A DNA stretch of 8,177 nucleotides from an uncultured Rhodobiaceae bacterium (lineage in GTDB: Bacteria > Pseudomonadota > Alphaproteobacteria > RS24), in assembly GCA_913020275.1 (NCBI GenBank), contig CAJWBV010000027.1, positions 1-8,177 of the forward strand. Reading direction: 5' to 3'. Made by a program: the position numbers and the translations under genes. Under the pieces are notes generated by a model, which saw only the letters and a program-made list of their open reading frames with translations, searched no databases and had not been told where the DNA came from. Of the stretch, positions 1 to 7,253 are shown one piece after another (position 1 is the stretch's first letter; each line of letters opens with the position of its first letter).

Positions 1-664
1 CGCCGACCAGCGACACCCATGAAAACAGTAACAAAATGCCGAGCAGAATGAAAAAGCCGGGCTCGATAACGGCAGCAATGATAATCAGCAAATAAAGCGA
101 AGGCACAGATGTCCAAATCTCAATAAACCGTTGCAGGCCGAGATCGACCCAGCCGCCGAAATATCCCTGCACGGCACCGGCCAGCACGCCGATAATTGAG
201 GACAATATGGTGAGGCTCAGGCCGAACAGCACCGAGATGCGGAAGCCGTATATCAGCCGCGCCAGCACATCGCGCCCCTGGTCATCCGTACCCAGCCAAT
301 TGTCGCCGCTTGGCGGTGCCGGTGCAGGCTGGGTGAGGTCCAGATTTATCGTGTCATAGCTATAGCGCAAAAGCGGCCAGACCATTGTGCCGCCCGCACC
401 CTCGATGAGTTCAATGACGAACGGGTCGCGATAATCGGCCTCGGTTGCGAAATCGCCGCCAAAATCGGTTTCCGGATAGGCCACGAAAACCGGCATGTAA
501 ACACCGCCATCATGGAGAACCAAGAGCGGTTTGTCGTTGGCCAGAAACTCGGCAAACAGGGTGACAGAGAACAAAATGCCAAACAGCCATAGCGAAATGA
601 ACCCGCGCCGATTGGCCTTGAAATTGCGCCAGCGGCGGCGATTGAGGGGCGAAACCTGCCGCAT
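1..664 (-). CDS. yejE: YejE-type peptide ABC transporter permease, partial (C-terminus beyond left edge)
   Basis: Inner-membrane permease of the YejABEF peptide importer, the second of two channel subunits. It opens with [20 protein letters not shown], the charged cytoplasmic N-terminus typical of YejE/OppC-type permeases. One membrane segment follows (about residues 22-42), then a long periplasmic segment (about 43-120) containing ANDKPLLV and DFGGDF, close to E. coli YejE as I remember it. The start of the permease core is LGTDDQGRDVLARLIYG (about 124-140), followed by several hydrophobic helices. Only 221 residues are present; the family is about 340 long, so the EAA loop and last helices lie outside the window. 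The ATG shares one base with the yejB stop (TAATG), and GAGG at 672-675 is a good ribosome site, so translation is probably coupled. The frame is open throughout. Confidence 0.93.
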   Translation of the reverse strand, partial: MRQVSPLNRRRWRNFKANRRGFISLWLFGILFSVTLFAEFLANDKPLLVLHDGGVYMPVFVAYPETDFGGDFATEADYRDPFVIELIEGAGGTMVWPLLRYSYDTINLDLTQPAPAPPSGDNWLGTDDQGRDVLARLIYGFRISVLFGLSLTILSSIIGVLAGAVQGYFGGWVDLGLQRFIEIWTSVPSLYLLIIIAAVIEPGFFILLGILLLFSWVSLVG

Positions 665-1758
665 TATCCGGCCTCGCGCGCTTCAAAATCAATGCGAGGG
701 TCAATCCACACATAGGTCAGGTCGGAGATGAGCGTAACCACCAGCCCCACCAGCCCGAAAATATAAAGCGAGGCAAATACCACCGGATAATCTCGATTGA
801 TGATGCTTTCATAGGAAAGCAGACCCAGCCCGTCGAGCGAGAAAATCGTTTCAATAAGCAGTGAGCCGGTAAAAAAAGCGCCGATAAATGCGCCGGGAAA
901 TCCGGCAATCACAATTAGCATCGCATTGCGGAAAACATGGCCGTAGAGCACGCGGGCCTCGCTCAGTCCCTTGGCGCGCGCGGTCATGACATATTGCTTT
1001 TTGATCTCGTCCAGAAACGCGTTTTTGGTCAGCAAAGAAGTGGTCGCAAAGCCGCCAATGGTCATGGCCAGAACCGGCAGGAATATGTGCCAGAGATAAT
1101 CGACAATGCGGTCCCATACCCCAAGGCTTTCCCAATCTTCAGAAACGAGCCCGCGCAAGGGGAACCAGTCGAAATAACTGCCACCTGCAAAGAACACAAT
1201 CAACGCCACGGCAAATAAAAATCCGGGGATGGCATAGCCGACAATAATGACGCCGGATGTCCACACATCAAAGGCGGTGCCGTCGCGCCGCGCCTTGGCG
1301 ATACCGAGGGGAATGGAAATCATATAAGTCAGCAGGGTCGTCCATAGGCCGAGCGTTATCGAAACGGGCAGTTTTTCGGCAATCAGATCAATAACGGCGA
1401 CATCACGATAATAGCTCTCACCGAAATCAAACCGCGCGTAATTATAAATCATACGCGCAAAGCGCTCATGCACGGGCCGGTCAAAGCCAAACTGCTTTTC
1501 AAGTTCGGCAATAAATTCGGGGTCAAGACCTTGCGCGCCGCGATAGGCGCTATTGGCATCGGCGCCGGCTGTTGCCATGGCACCGTCATTGACTGTGGTA
1601 AAGCGCGCTGTGGCACCTGCATCATGGCCTTGTAACTGGGCGATAATCCGCTCGACCGGACCGCCGGGCGCAAATTGCACAATCGCGAAACTAATCGCCA
1701 TAATCCCGAAAATCGTTGGGATCATCAACAATAAGCGGCGCAGAATATAGGCGGCCAT
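664..1758 (-). CDS. yejB: YejB-type peptide ABC transporter permease
   Basis: Inner-membrane permease pairing with YejE to import peptides delivered by YejA. From the chosen ATG it is 364 residues, the length I recall for E. coli YejB. The N-terminus [19 protein letters not shown] is the standard first helix of this permease group, followed by APGGPVE (30-36). The periplasmic part ends with RFDFGESY (109-116), and the permease domain starts near [12 protein letters not shown] (128-139). The EAA-type coupling loop that contacts the ATPase is at about 250-283, with [20 protein letters not shown]. The C-terminus is DPRIDFEA. The frame is open further upstream to an ATG at 1806, but that would overlap yejA by 29 bases and add 16 non-conserved residues. 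I prefer 1758, which has AGGAAA at 1769-1774 as its ribosome site. The gene lies 19 bases after yejA. Confidence 0.95.
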   Translation of the reverse strand: MAAYILRRLLLMIPTIFGIMAISFAIVQFAPGGPVERIIAQLQGHDAGATARFTTVNDGAMATAGADANSAYRGAQGLDPEFIAELEKQFGFDRPVHERFARMIYNYARFDFGESYYRDVAVIDLIAEKLPVSITLGLWTTLLTYMISIPLGIAKARRDGTAFDVWTSGVIIVGYAIPGFLFAVALIVFFAGGSYFDWFPLRGLVSEDWESLGVWDRIVDYLWHIFLPVLAMTIGGFATTSLLTKNAFLDEIKKQYVMTARAKGLSEARVLYGHVFRNAMLIVIAGFPGAFIGAFFTGSLLIETIFSLDGLGLLSYESIINRDYPVVFASLYIFGLVGLVVTLISDLTYVWIDPRIDFEAREAG

Positions 1759-1765
1759 GGCGTTC

Positions 1766-1791
1766 CAGTTTCCTGTTTCAGTTTCCTGTTT
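1766..1791. repeat. Perfect 2 x 13-bp tandem repeat at the yejA/yejB junction
   Basis: Two identical adjacent 13-mers, CAGTTTCCTGTTT on the plus strand (AAACAGGAAACTG read with the genes), at 1766-1778 and 1779-1791. The upstream copy encodes the last residues of YejA. The TGA stop (1778-1780) spans the copy boundary, and the second copy supplies the AGGAAA ribosome-site candidate for yejB, ten bases before its ATG. Directly visible; the functional meaning is inference. Confidence 0.95.
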
Positions 1792-3574
1792 CCGGCACTG
1801 CGACATGCCACCACAAATCGGGAAAGCCCAACGCCAGCCCCGGCATGCGCGCAGGATGGGTCAGCTTCTGCCAATAGGCAAGTCGCTCATGCGGGGCGTG
1901 CCATTGCGGCACGACATAATGATTGGACAAAAGCACCCGGTCGAGCGCGCGTGTGGCGGCGACGAGCTCTTCGCGCGAGCCGGCAAAAATCAACTTTTCA
2001 ATCAGCGTATCCACCGCCGCATCGCGAATGCCGATCAGGTTTTTGCCGCCGGGCGTATCTGCCGATTGGCTCGACCAGTAATCGCGTTGTTCATTGCCGG
2101 GCGATAGAGATTGCCCGAAACTTGCGACCACGGCGTCAAAATCATAATTGTTCAGGCGGTTTTGATATTGTGTCGGGTCGATAATGCGGGTTTTGGCCGA
2201 GATGCCGAGGCGTTCGAGATTGCGAATATAAGGCGCGACAATGCGCTCAAAAGCGGGTTGAACGAGCAAAAATTCCATCTCGAAATGGGCTGACCCGCGC
2301 TTCAGTTTGCCGGCGTCAATTTTCCATCCCGCTTCTTCGAGTAGCGCGCGCGCCTTGCGCAAATGCGCGCGGATATTGCCGCTGCCGTCGGTCACCGGAT
2401 TGGCGATGCGCTCGCCAAATGTTTTGTCGGGAATTTGCCCGCGCAGGGGCTCCAGAAATTTGAGTTCCGCCGCGCCTGGCTTGCCGGTGGCGGCCAGTTC
2501 GGACCCTTCGAAAAAACTGCCCGTGCGCGCATATTGGCCGTAAAACAGGTTTTTGTTCGTCCACTCGAAATCATAGGCCCAGTTCAGCGCCTCGCGCACA
2601 CGCGGGTCGTCAAACGGGCTGCGCCGTGTGTTGAAAATAAAGGCCTGCATTCCCTTGCCGTTTTTCAACGCCACGGTTTCAAGTTTGAGGCGGTTTTGCG
2701 TCACCGCATCAATGTCATAGCCGGTGGCCCAGATGCGCGACGAAAATTCGCGGCGATAATCGATATCGCCGGCTTTCAATGCTTCAAAAGCGATGGTGTC
2801 ATCGCCGAAATATTCATATTTGATGCGCTCGAAATTAAACCGGCCTTGTGCGACGTTCAAATTGCGTGCCCAGTAATTTTCATTGCGCTTGTAAGTAATC
2901 GAGCGACCGGCATTGATCCGCTCAATCACATACGGGCCCGACCCTAATGGGAGGTCTAGCGTGGTTTCTTGCAAAGACCGCCCGTCTTGCGACCAATAGG
3001 CTTTCGGTAAAACCGGCAATTGGCCCAAAATCAGGGGCAATTCGCGGTTTCCGCTGGCCGCGAAACGGATGCGGATTTCATGCGGGCCCAAAATTTCGGT
3101 ACCGGCCACGTCACGGTAATAGGCGCGGAAAAAGGGGTTTGCCGCGCGCAAGGCTTCCAGCGAAAAAGCGACATCTTCGGCACGCACGGGGCTGCCGTCG
3201 TGAAAGCGCGCTTCTTTACGCAAAACAAAAGTGACGGAAGAATAGTCCGCAGGATGTGACACGGTTTCGGCAATGAGCCCGTAAGCCGTGCTGGGCTCAT
3301 CCAGGCTTGTATCCATCAGCGTGTCGTAAATCATGGGAAGCCCCGCCGCCGCGCTTCCCTTGATGGTGAAATTATTCAGATTGTCGAAACTGCCAATGGC
3401 GGCGACCCGCAACTCGCCGCCCTTCGGGGCTGCCGGGTTGACATAAGGATAATGGGTGAAATTCTTGTCCAGTGCCGGCGCGCCGAACAGCGACAGGCCG
3501 TGCGCTGGACCTTGTGCCCGTACAATGCCAGGCACGAGCAGTAAAAAAGCGGTAATGGTCAGGAAAAAACGCAT
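1778..3574 (-). CDS. yejA: YejA-type periplasmic peptide-binding protein (SBP family 5)
   Basis: Extracellular solute-binding protein that captures peptides for the YejBEF importer. It has 598 residues, close to E. coli YejA (about 604). Residues 1-20 form a Sec signal peptide (hydrophobic [12 protein letters not shown], then VRA before the predicted cut). The mature start contains [19 protein letters not shown], the YejA/DdpA-like entry to family 5. [20 protein letters not shown] matches the family 5 signature, and the C-terminal lobe includes [24 protein letters not shown]. Family knowledge: E. coli Yej imports microcin C; rhizobial Yej systems act on antimicrobial peptides, and an Agrobacterium relative imports peptidoglycan fragments. 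Substrate here is therefore open among short peptides and muropeptides. GGAGG at 3580-3584, five bases before the ATG, fixes the start. Oddity: its stop codon is formed at the junction of a 13-bp tandem repeat. Confidence 0.95.
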   Translation of the reverse strand: MRFFLTITAFLLLVPGIVRAQGPAHGLSLFGAPALDKNFTHYPYVNPAAPKGGELRVAAIGSFDNLNNFTIKGSAAAGLPMIYDTLMDTSLDEPSTAYGLIAETVSHPADYSSVTFVLRKEARFHDGSPVRAEDVAFSLEALRAANPFFRAYYRDVAGTEILGPHEIRIRFAASGNRELPLILGQLPVLPKAYWSQDGRSLQETTLDLPLGSGPYVIERINAGRSITYKRNENYWARNLNVAQGRFNFERIKYEYFGDDTIAFEALKAGDIDYRREFSSRIWATGYDIDAVTQNRLKLETVALKNGKGMQAFIFNTRRSPFDDPRVREALNWAYDFEWTNKNLFYGQYARTGSFFEGSELAATGKPGAAELKFLEPLRGQIPDKTFGERIANPVTDGSGNIRAHLRKARALLEEAGWKIDAGKLKRGSAHFEMEFLLVQPAFERIVAPYIRNLERLGISAKTRIIDPTQYQNRLNNYDFDAVVASFGQSLSPGNEQRDYWSSQSADTPGGKNLIGIRDAAVDTLIEKLIFAGSREELVAATRALDRVLLSNHYVVPQWHAPHERLAYWQKLTHPARMPGLALGFPDLWWHVAVPETGN

Positions 3575-3579
3575 GGACG

Positions 3580-3584
3580 CCTCC
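3580..3584 (-). promoter_or_regulatory. Ribosome binding site of yejA
   Basis: GGAGG on the minus strand, five bases before the ATG at 3574. It is a near-ideal Shine-Dalgarno sequence and decides the yejA start ahead of the signal peptide. Confidence 0.8.
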
Positions 3585-3609
3585 GAAGATCAACTATTCA
3601 ACCAGACGC

Positions 3610-3622
3610 GCCGCATTGCGGC
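3610..3622. repeat. Small inverted repeat between cytochrome c gene and yejA
   Basis: GCCGC-ATT-GCGGC, a 5-bp perfect stem with a three-base loop, in the 96-bp gap upstream of yejA. No T-run follows on either strand, so an intrinsic terminator is not supported. It could be a regulator site in the yej promoter region, or chance. Confidence 0.35.
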
Positions 3623-3670
3623 AAGATATTCGAAAATTCCGGCCTTAATTTGAACGCGAACCGGCCAGCA

Positions 3671-4189
3671 TTAGTCTTTCAAGCTGTCAAGATAGGCAAT
3701 TATGTTGGCACGGTCTTTGGCTTTTCGTAACCCCGCAAAAGCCATATTTGTGCCCTTGGCATATTTTTTTGGATTTTCCAGAAAGCCGTTCAGCGCTTCG
3801 TAATCCCATATGCCGTCTTTGCCGGACAGGGCGGAGGAATAACTAAAGCCGGTCGAAGCCGCAATGTCGCGGTCGACAATGCCCCAAAGCGCCGGCCCGA
3901 TTTTATTTGCGCCGCCAATGTCGAAACTGTGGCACGACACGCATTTTTTCGCGACTTTGACGCCCTTCTCGATCGAAGCGGTCTGCAATAATTCGCTGAT
4001 GGGAACAACCGGCTCGGCAACGCTGGCAACAACCGGCGCGCCCTCTTCAACAACACCTTCAACAATATAAGCATTTGGATCGGCGGGCTTTGGTGAAAAC
4101 AGCACATCGCCAAGGTTTTGCACACCCAGATAAACGAGCAGGGTAAAAAGAATAGCCCCTGCAATTTTGTTCAGTTCAAACGAGTCCAT
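3671..4189 (-). CDS. cycM: Membrane-anchored class I cytochrome c (CycM / cytochrome c552 type)
   Basis: Electron carrier tethered to the inner membrane with its haem domain in the periplasm; family members pass electrons from the bc1 complex to an aa3-type oxidase. It has 172 residues. The start MDSFELNKIAGAIL is the characteristic alphaproteobacterial CycM N-terminus, with an uncleaved anchor at about residues 9-31. A Pro/Val/Glu-rich linker spans about 33-63. Haem attachment is CVSCH at 83-87, and the expected axial Met is M149 in KGTNMAFAGL; KIGPALWG (96-103) is a conserved class I segment. The start is set by the conserved N-terminus and GGGGGA just upstream (4194-4199). The frame stays open to 4393, but that extension runs antisense into kdsB and is not credible. 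It is divergent from kdsB, and 96 bp separate its stop from yejA. The symbol follows the Bradyrhizobium name. Confidence 0.9.
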   Translation of the reverse strand: MDSFELNKIAGAILFTLLVYLGVQNLGDVLFSPKPADPNAYIVEGVVEEGAPVVASVAEPVVPISELLQTASIEKGVKVAKKCVSCHSFDIGGANKIGPALWGIVDRDIAASTGFSYSSALSGKDGIWDYEALNGFLENPKKYAKGTNMAFAGLRKAKDRANIIAYLDSLKD

Positions 4190-4344
4190 GCGTTCCCCCA
4201 AAACTTGATTGATGGCAACATACTCCGTGACGCACCGAAAGGCTTGCGGCGTAGCGTCGCACAGATTAGGTAAAGACACGCCGAGTCGCAAGTTCACAGA
4301 ATTGGGTTTGCGCCGAGCCATGTTTTGCAGGAGAGAAGACGGCC
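4190..4344. promoter_or_regulatory. Divergent intergenic region between cytochrome c gene and kdsB
   Basis: This 155-bp region must hold the promoters of both divergent genes. The best minus-strand candidate for the cytochrome gene is TTGCGA (4286-4291) and TAATCT (4263-4268) with 17-bp spacing; both boxes match consensus only partly. No convincing kdsB promoter was found. CTTGCG (4243-4248) and CGCAAG (4287-4292) form inverted arms. The kdsB ribosome site AGGAGA is at 4329-4334, ten bases before its ATG. Confidence 0.4.
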
Positions 4345-5094
4345 ATGAACGACCAACCGGTGATTTTGATACCCGCGCGCCTTGCCTCGACACGGCTGCC
4401 GCGCAAGCCGCTGGCCGATATTGCCGGTCTGCCGATGATTGTGCAGGTCTGGCATCGGGCGATGGAGGCAGATTGTGGCCGCGTGGTTGTGGCGGCGGCG
4501 GAAACCGAAATTGTTGATGCCGTAATTTCCGCCGGCGGCGAAGCGGTTTTGACCGACCCCGATTTGCCGTCGGGCTCCGACCGCATCCATCAGGCGCTTG
4601 AGCTTATTGACGCCGACGGCGCGCACCGGCGCATCGTCAATCTGCAAGGCGATTTGCCGACCCTGGATCCCAGCCTCATCCAGCGCGTGCTGGATGTGTT
4701 GGGTGACAATGACATGTCCACGCTGGTTGCCGAAATTGTTGAGGCGGGTGAACGCGACGACCCGAATGTGGTCAAGGCGATTGTGTCTTTGCAGACGGCC
4801 ACATCCGGCCATGCGCTGTATTTCACCCGAGCCACCGCGCCGACCGGCGACGGGCCGCTTTACCATCATATCGGCATTTATGCCTATCAGCGCGCGGCGT
4901 TGGCAGATTTCGTGTCGCGGCCGCCTTCCGTGTTGGAACAGCGCGAACGCCTTGAGCAATTGCGCGCGCTGGAAGCGGGGATGCGCATCGGTGTGGCTTG
5001 CGTGGATACAGTGCCTGTCGGGGTCGATACCCCGCAAGATCTTGAACTTGCGAATAGAATTATGACAGGGCACAGTGGCCCGAAAGGAAGCTGA
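4345..5094 (+). CDS. kdsB: 3-deoxy-manno-octulosonate cytidylyltransferase (CMP-Kdo synthetase)
   Basis: Cytoplasmic enzyme that activates Kdo with CTP to give CMP-Kdo, the donor for the lipopolysaccharide inner core. It has 249 residues, essentially the E. coli length (248). The nucleotide-binding start is ILIPARLASTRLPRKPL (7-23). Further family segments are LPSGSDRI (74-81), VNLQGDLPTLDP (98-109, with D103 as the expected metal ligand), NVVKAI (141-146), LYFTRATAP (158-166), HHIGIYAYQ (174-182) and GVDTPQDLE (226-234). All catalytic segments I expect are present. AGGAGA ten bases upstream supports the ATG. pheA starts two bases after the stop, so the two genes are very probably co-transcribed, an arrangement I recall from other alphaproteobacteria although the pathways are unrelated. 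Confidence 0.96.
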   Translation: MNDQPVILIPARLASTRLPRKPLADIAGLPMIVQVWHRAMEADCGRVVVAAAETEIVDAVISAGGEAVLTDPDLPSGSDRIHQALELIDADGAHRRIVNLQGDLPTLDPSLIQRVLDVLGDNDMSTLVAEIVEAGERDDPNVVKAIVSLQTATSGHALYFTRATAPTGDGPLYHHIGIYAYQRAALADFVSRPPSVLEQRERLEQLRALEAGMRIGVACVDTVPVGVDTPQDLELANRIMTGHSGPKGS

Positions 5095-5096
5095 CG

Positions 5097-5939
5097 ATGG
5101 GCAAAATTGCATTTCAGGGCGAACCGGGGGCAAACTCGCACATTGCCTGCCAAAATTGTTATCCGGACATGGACGTGATGGCGTGCGCGACTTTTGAGCA
5201 GACATTCGCCGCGCTGCGCGACGGGGCGGCGGCACTTGCCATGATCCCGGTCGAAAATACCGTGGCGGGGCGCGTGGCGGATATTCACCGTTTGCTGCCT
5301 GGCTCCGGCCTTTATATTACCGGCGAACATTTCATGCGCGTCAATCATTGCCTTTTGGGTCTCAAGGGTGCGTCCGTCGACACGCTGACCCATGTCCACA
5401 GCCATGAAATGGCGCTCGGCCAATGCCGCAATCTGATCGGCGAACTTGACCTGAAGCCGATGGTCTCAGCCGATACCGCCGGTGCCGCACGTGAATTGGC
5501 CGAGGCCAATGTGGCCGGTCATGGCGCCATTGCCAGCAAGCTTGCGGCAGAAATTTACGGGCTTGATGTGTTGCGCGAAAATATCGAAGACAGTCGGCAA
5601 AACACGACACGTTTTCTCATCATGTCGGCCAGCCCCGATGATGCCGTGCCCGAAGACGGCGATGTCATCACCAGCTTTATTTTCCGCGTGCGCAATGTGC
5701 CGGCCGCGCTCTACAAGGCGCTGGGCGGGTTTGCCACCAATAATGTCAACATGACCAAGCTGGAGAGCTATCAACCGAACGGGTTTCTGGCCACGCAGTT
5801 TTATGCCGATATTGAAGGCCATCCCGAAGATGTGCCGGTGCGCTTGGCACTGGAAGAGCTGAATTTTTACTGCTCGCAAATGGATATTCTGGGCGTCTAC
5901 AAAGCCGCGCCGGAGCGCGCCGATTTGCGCGGCGACTGA
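5097..5939 (+). CDS. pheA: Prephenate dehydratase (monofunctional, with ACT regulatory domain)
   Basis: Converts prephenate to phenylpyruvate, the committed step to phenylalanine. It has 280 residues and lacks the chorismate mutase domain fused to it in E. coli. The catalytic domain covers about 1-178: IAFQGEPGANSH (4-15), MIPVENTVAGRV (49-60), VHSHEMALGQC (100-110), DTAGAA (126-131), GAIASKLAAEIYGL (143-156) and the active-site TRF (171-173). The ACT domain (about 190-270) includes VPAALYKALGGFATNNVNMT and LESYQPNGF, the usual Phe-binding region, so feedback inhibition by phenylalanine is expected. The common ESRP-like motif reads ESYQ here. AAAGGAAG (5083-5090) is the ribosome site and overlaps the 3' end of kdsB, which suggests coupled translation. 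The stop lies 23 bp from the convergent nudC stop. Confidence 0.96.
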   Translation: MGKIAFQGEPGANSHIACQNCYPDMDVMACATFEQTFAALRDGAAALAMIPVENTVAGRVADIHRLLPGSGLYITGEHFMRVNHCLLGLKGASVDTLTHVHSHEMALGQCRNLIGELDLKPMVSADTAGAARELAEANVAGHGAIASKLAAEIYGLDVLRENIEDSRQNTTRFLIMSASPDDAVPEDGDVITSFIFRVRNVPAALYKALGGFATNNVNMTKLESYQPNGFLATQFYADIEGHPEDVPVRLALEELNFYCSQMDILGVYKAAPERADLRGD

Positions 5940-5962
5940 TTTTGCGCCGGATTTATTCGGGG

Positions 5963-6907
5963 TTAACCCGCGCCGTCGGCAAAGGCTTTCATCAGTTGAT
6001 GCGCAATCGCCATGCGTGGCGGCACCCCGATGGGCCCGTCACCATTCATGGCGCGGCGCACATCTTCGCGGCTAATCCAGTGCGCTTCTTCAAGCTCTTC
6101 ATCGTCCAGCGTAATGTCGCGACCTGCGGCCTCGGCCAAACACCCGATCATCATTGACGCGGGAAACGGCCAAGGTTGGGTGCCGAAATAGCGCACACGG
6201 TTAATCTCGATGCCGGCTTCTTCCTGCATTTCGCGGGCGACGGCCTCTTCGATGGTTTCGCCGGGTTCCATAAATCCGGCCAGACTTGAAAACATGCCGT
6301 CGGGCCAGCCTTTTTGACGCCCCACCAGACACGCATCTTCATGGGTTGCCAGCATGATGACCACCGGGTCGGTGCGCGGAAAATGTTCGGCCCCGCAATT
6401 GTCGCAAACCCGCTTATAGCCCGCTTCGGCCATGCGGGTGGGGCTGCCACACTGACTGCAAAAACCGTGGCGCAAATGCCAATCAAGCATGCCTTTGGCT
6501 TGCGCCAATATTGCCAGTTCCGTATCGGGCATGTCGCCTGCCGAAGCCAGCGCGCGCAAATCTTCAAACACCCCCATGCCCCGAAAGGGCCCGTCATCTT
6601 CAGGGTTGCTCAAGCGGCTGATATCGGCGGCAAACAGCGGCTTGCCGCGACGGTTGATGCCCAAAAACACCATTAAGGTCTGCTCGTCCACGGCGTCTGC
6701 CAATGCCGCGCGCGGCAGCCAGCCAACATCGCGACCCTCGCCTTGCGCCATTTCCGGCAAAACCAGCGGGTTTAATTGCCATAAAGGTACAAAAAGTGCC
6801 GTTTCATCGGCCAGCCGTGCTTTCACCCAATCAGGGTCGCGGCGCAGATTTCCGGCCCGGTCCAGCGGGTTATTGGCGAACATGATGGGATTGTTTGGCA
6901 AGGGCAT
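5963..6907 (-). CDS. nudC: NAD(H) diphosphatase / NAD-cap hydrolase (Nudix)
   Basis: Cleaves NADH or NAD+ to NMN(H) and AMP; bacterial NudC also removes NAD caps from RNA. It is 314 residues from the chosen ATG. After an N-terminal domain (about 1-130) comes a zinc ribbon with C150, C153, C168 and C171. The Nudix box at 211-233 is complete (G211, E217, R225-E226, E229-E230, G232), and TQPWPFPAS (243-251) is the variant of SQPWPFPxS that separates NudC from other Nudix enzymes. The start is uncertain. No strong ribosome site precedes the ATG at 6907; a TTG at 6973 would add 22 residues and an ATG at 6883 would remove 8. The conserved FANNPLDRAG (10-19) lies just inside all options. The gene converges on pheA and diverges from the SRP RNA gene. 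Confidence 0.93.
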   Translation of the reverse strand: MPLPNNPIMFANNPLDRAGNLRRDPDWVKARLADETALFVPLWQLNPLVLPEMAQGEGRDVGWLPRAALADAVDEQTLMVFLGINRRGKPLFAADISRLSNPEDDGPFRGMGVFEDLRALASAGDMPDTELAILAQAKGMLDWHLRHGFCSQCGSPTRMAEAGYKRVCDNCGAEHFPRTDPVVIMLATHEDACLVGRQKGWPDGMFSSLAGFMEPGETIEEAVAREMQEEAGIEINRVRYFGTQPWPFPASMMIGCLAEAAGRDITLDDEELEEAHWISREDVRRAMNGDGPIGVPPRMAIAHQLMKAFADGAG

Positions 6908-6942
6908 GGGATACTCATGAAAGTCGGAAAATCCCCCGTAAC

Positions 6943-6955
6943 GTGCCACGGGCAC
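6943..6955. repeat. GTGCC-N3-GGCAC inverted repeat near the nudC start
   Basis: GTGCC (6943-6947) and GGCAC (6951-6955) form a 5-bp inverted repeat, 36 bp upstream of the nudC ATG. The same half-sites recur in the palindrome at 6986-7001. Could be an operator pair; inference only. Confidence 0.35.
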
Positions 6956-6985
6956 ACTGGCGCGGGCAAGCAATTTTGCGGCGCG

Positions 6986-7001
6986 GGCACGCGCGCGTGC
7001 C
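6986..7001. repeat. Perfect 16-bp palindrome between nudC and the SRP RNA gene
   Basis: GGCACGCGCGCGTGCC is identical to its own reverse complement. Its central 14 bases alternate purine and pyrimidine, as in Z-DNA-prone sequence. It lies 78 bp upstream of the nudC ATG and about 30-50 bp upstream of the likely -35 region of the SRP RNA gene. No T-run follows, so it is not a clear terminator. A regulator site or a cruciform/Z-DNA element is possible. Confidence 0.7.
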
Positions 7002-7031
7002 GATTTATGTGCACGGTTTTAAAACTTCGGG

Positions 7032-7060
7032 CTGTCGTCGGCCCGCGTCTCTGCTATAAA
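7032..7060 (+). promoter_or_regulatory. Likely promoter of the SRP RNA gene
   Basis: TATAAA at 7055-7060 is a good -10 box placed to start transcription at about 7063-7067, where the RNA's terminal helix begins. The best -35 at 17-bp spacing is CTGTCG (7032-7037), which is weak. The strong -10 and the matching RNA start carry this call. Confidence 0.5.
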
Positions 7061-7062
7061 TA

Positions 7063-7166
7063 GGGTGGGAGATTGGCGGCAGACGCATCCCTCGCCAACC
7101 GGGTCAGGTCCGGAAGGAAGCAGCCCTAACGAGTTCGGTGCGGGTTGCCTGTCCAGTCTCCCACCC
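7063..7166 (+). ncRNA. ffs: Small signal recognition particle RNA (4.5S RNA)
   Basis: RNA core of the bacterial signal recognition particle, which binds Ffh and targets nascent membrane proteins to the membrane. The conserved domain IV tip is at 7102-7125: GGTCAGGTCC, a GGAA tetraloop (7112-7115), then GGAAGCAGCC, almost identical to E. coli 4.5S RNA. The ends close a long hairpin: GGGTGGGAGATTGG (7063-7076) pairs with CCAGTCTCCCACCC (7153-7166) over 14 pairs including one G-U. Length is about 104 nt, normal for the small bacterial type without an Alu domain. Exact ends are inferred from the helix. No intrinsic terminator follows, so the primary transcript may run on toward dnaX and be processed. 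Confidence 0.95.
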
Positions 7167-7205
7167 GGTGCCTAAACGAACACGCCCCGACGAAAAACAC
7201 AGCCG

Positions 7206-7253
7206 ATGGGCGCCCATAAGAGCTCTCTCCGATTTTATTACGCAAGTTTATGA
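7206..7253 (+). other. Possible 15-codon leader frame overlapping the dnaX start
   Basis: An ATG at 7206 opens MGAHKSSLRFYYASL, ending at a TGA (7251-7253) that overlaps the dnaX ATG in the classic ATGA arrangement. No strong ribosome site precedes it. The dnaX start also lacks one, which is the reason for considering coupling. It may be chance. Confidence 0.2.

Noticed and set aside
1759..1806. Upstream ATG for yejB at 1806
   Set aside because: It would overlap yejA by 29 bases and add 16 residues unlike any permease N-terminus. The ATG at 1758 restores the family's standard start and length.
2363..2947. A 194-codon open frame on the plus strand inside yejA
   Set aside because: Antisense to a well-conserved binding protein, with no ribosome site or recognisable domain.
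3623..3670. Possible terminator after the cytochrome c gene, from two GGCCGG copies followed by AATTTT on the minus strand
   Set aside because: The copies are direct repeats giving only a 4-5 bp stem with a long loop, and the T-run is only four bases.
3585..3670. Sigma-70-like promoter for yejA
   Set aside because: Several partial boxes exist on the minus strand, but none matches at both positions with proper spacing well enough to call.
4190..4393. N-terminal extension of the cytochrome c gene to an ATG at 4393
   Set aside because: It would read antisense through the kdsB start and precedes the conserved CycM N-terminus, which has its own strong ribosome site.
4294..5235. A 313-codon open frame on the minus strand across kdsB and the start of pheA
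   Set aside because: It is antisense to two clearly recognised enzymes, its product is rich in Arg/His/Gln with no family I recognise, and it is explained by codon bias of the plus-strand genes.
5915..5945. GC-rich inverted arms at the pheA 3' end as a terminator
   Set aside because: The stem is only about 4-5 bp inside coding sequence, with just four T residues after it.
7167..7205. Intrinsic terminator of the SRP RNA
   Set aside because: No GC-rich stem followed by T residues is visible on the plus strand.
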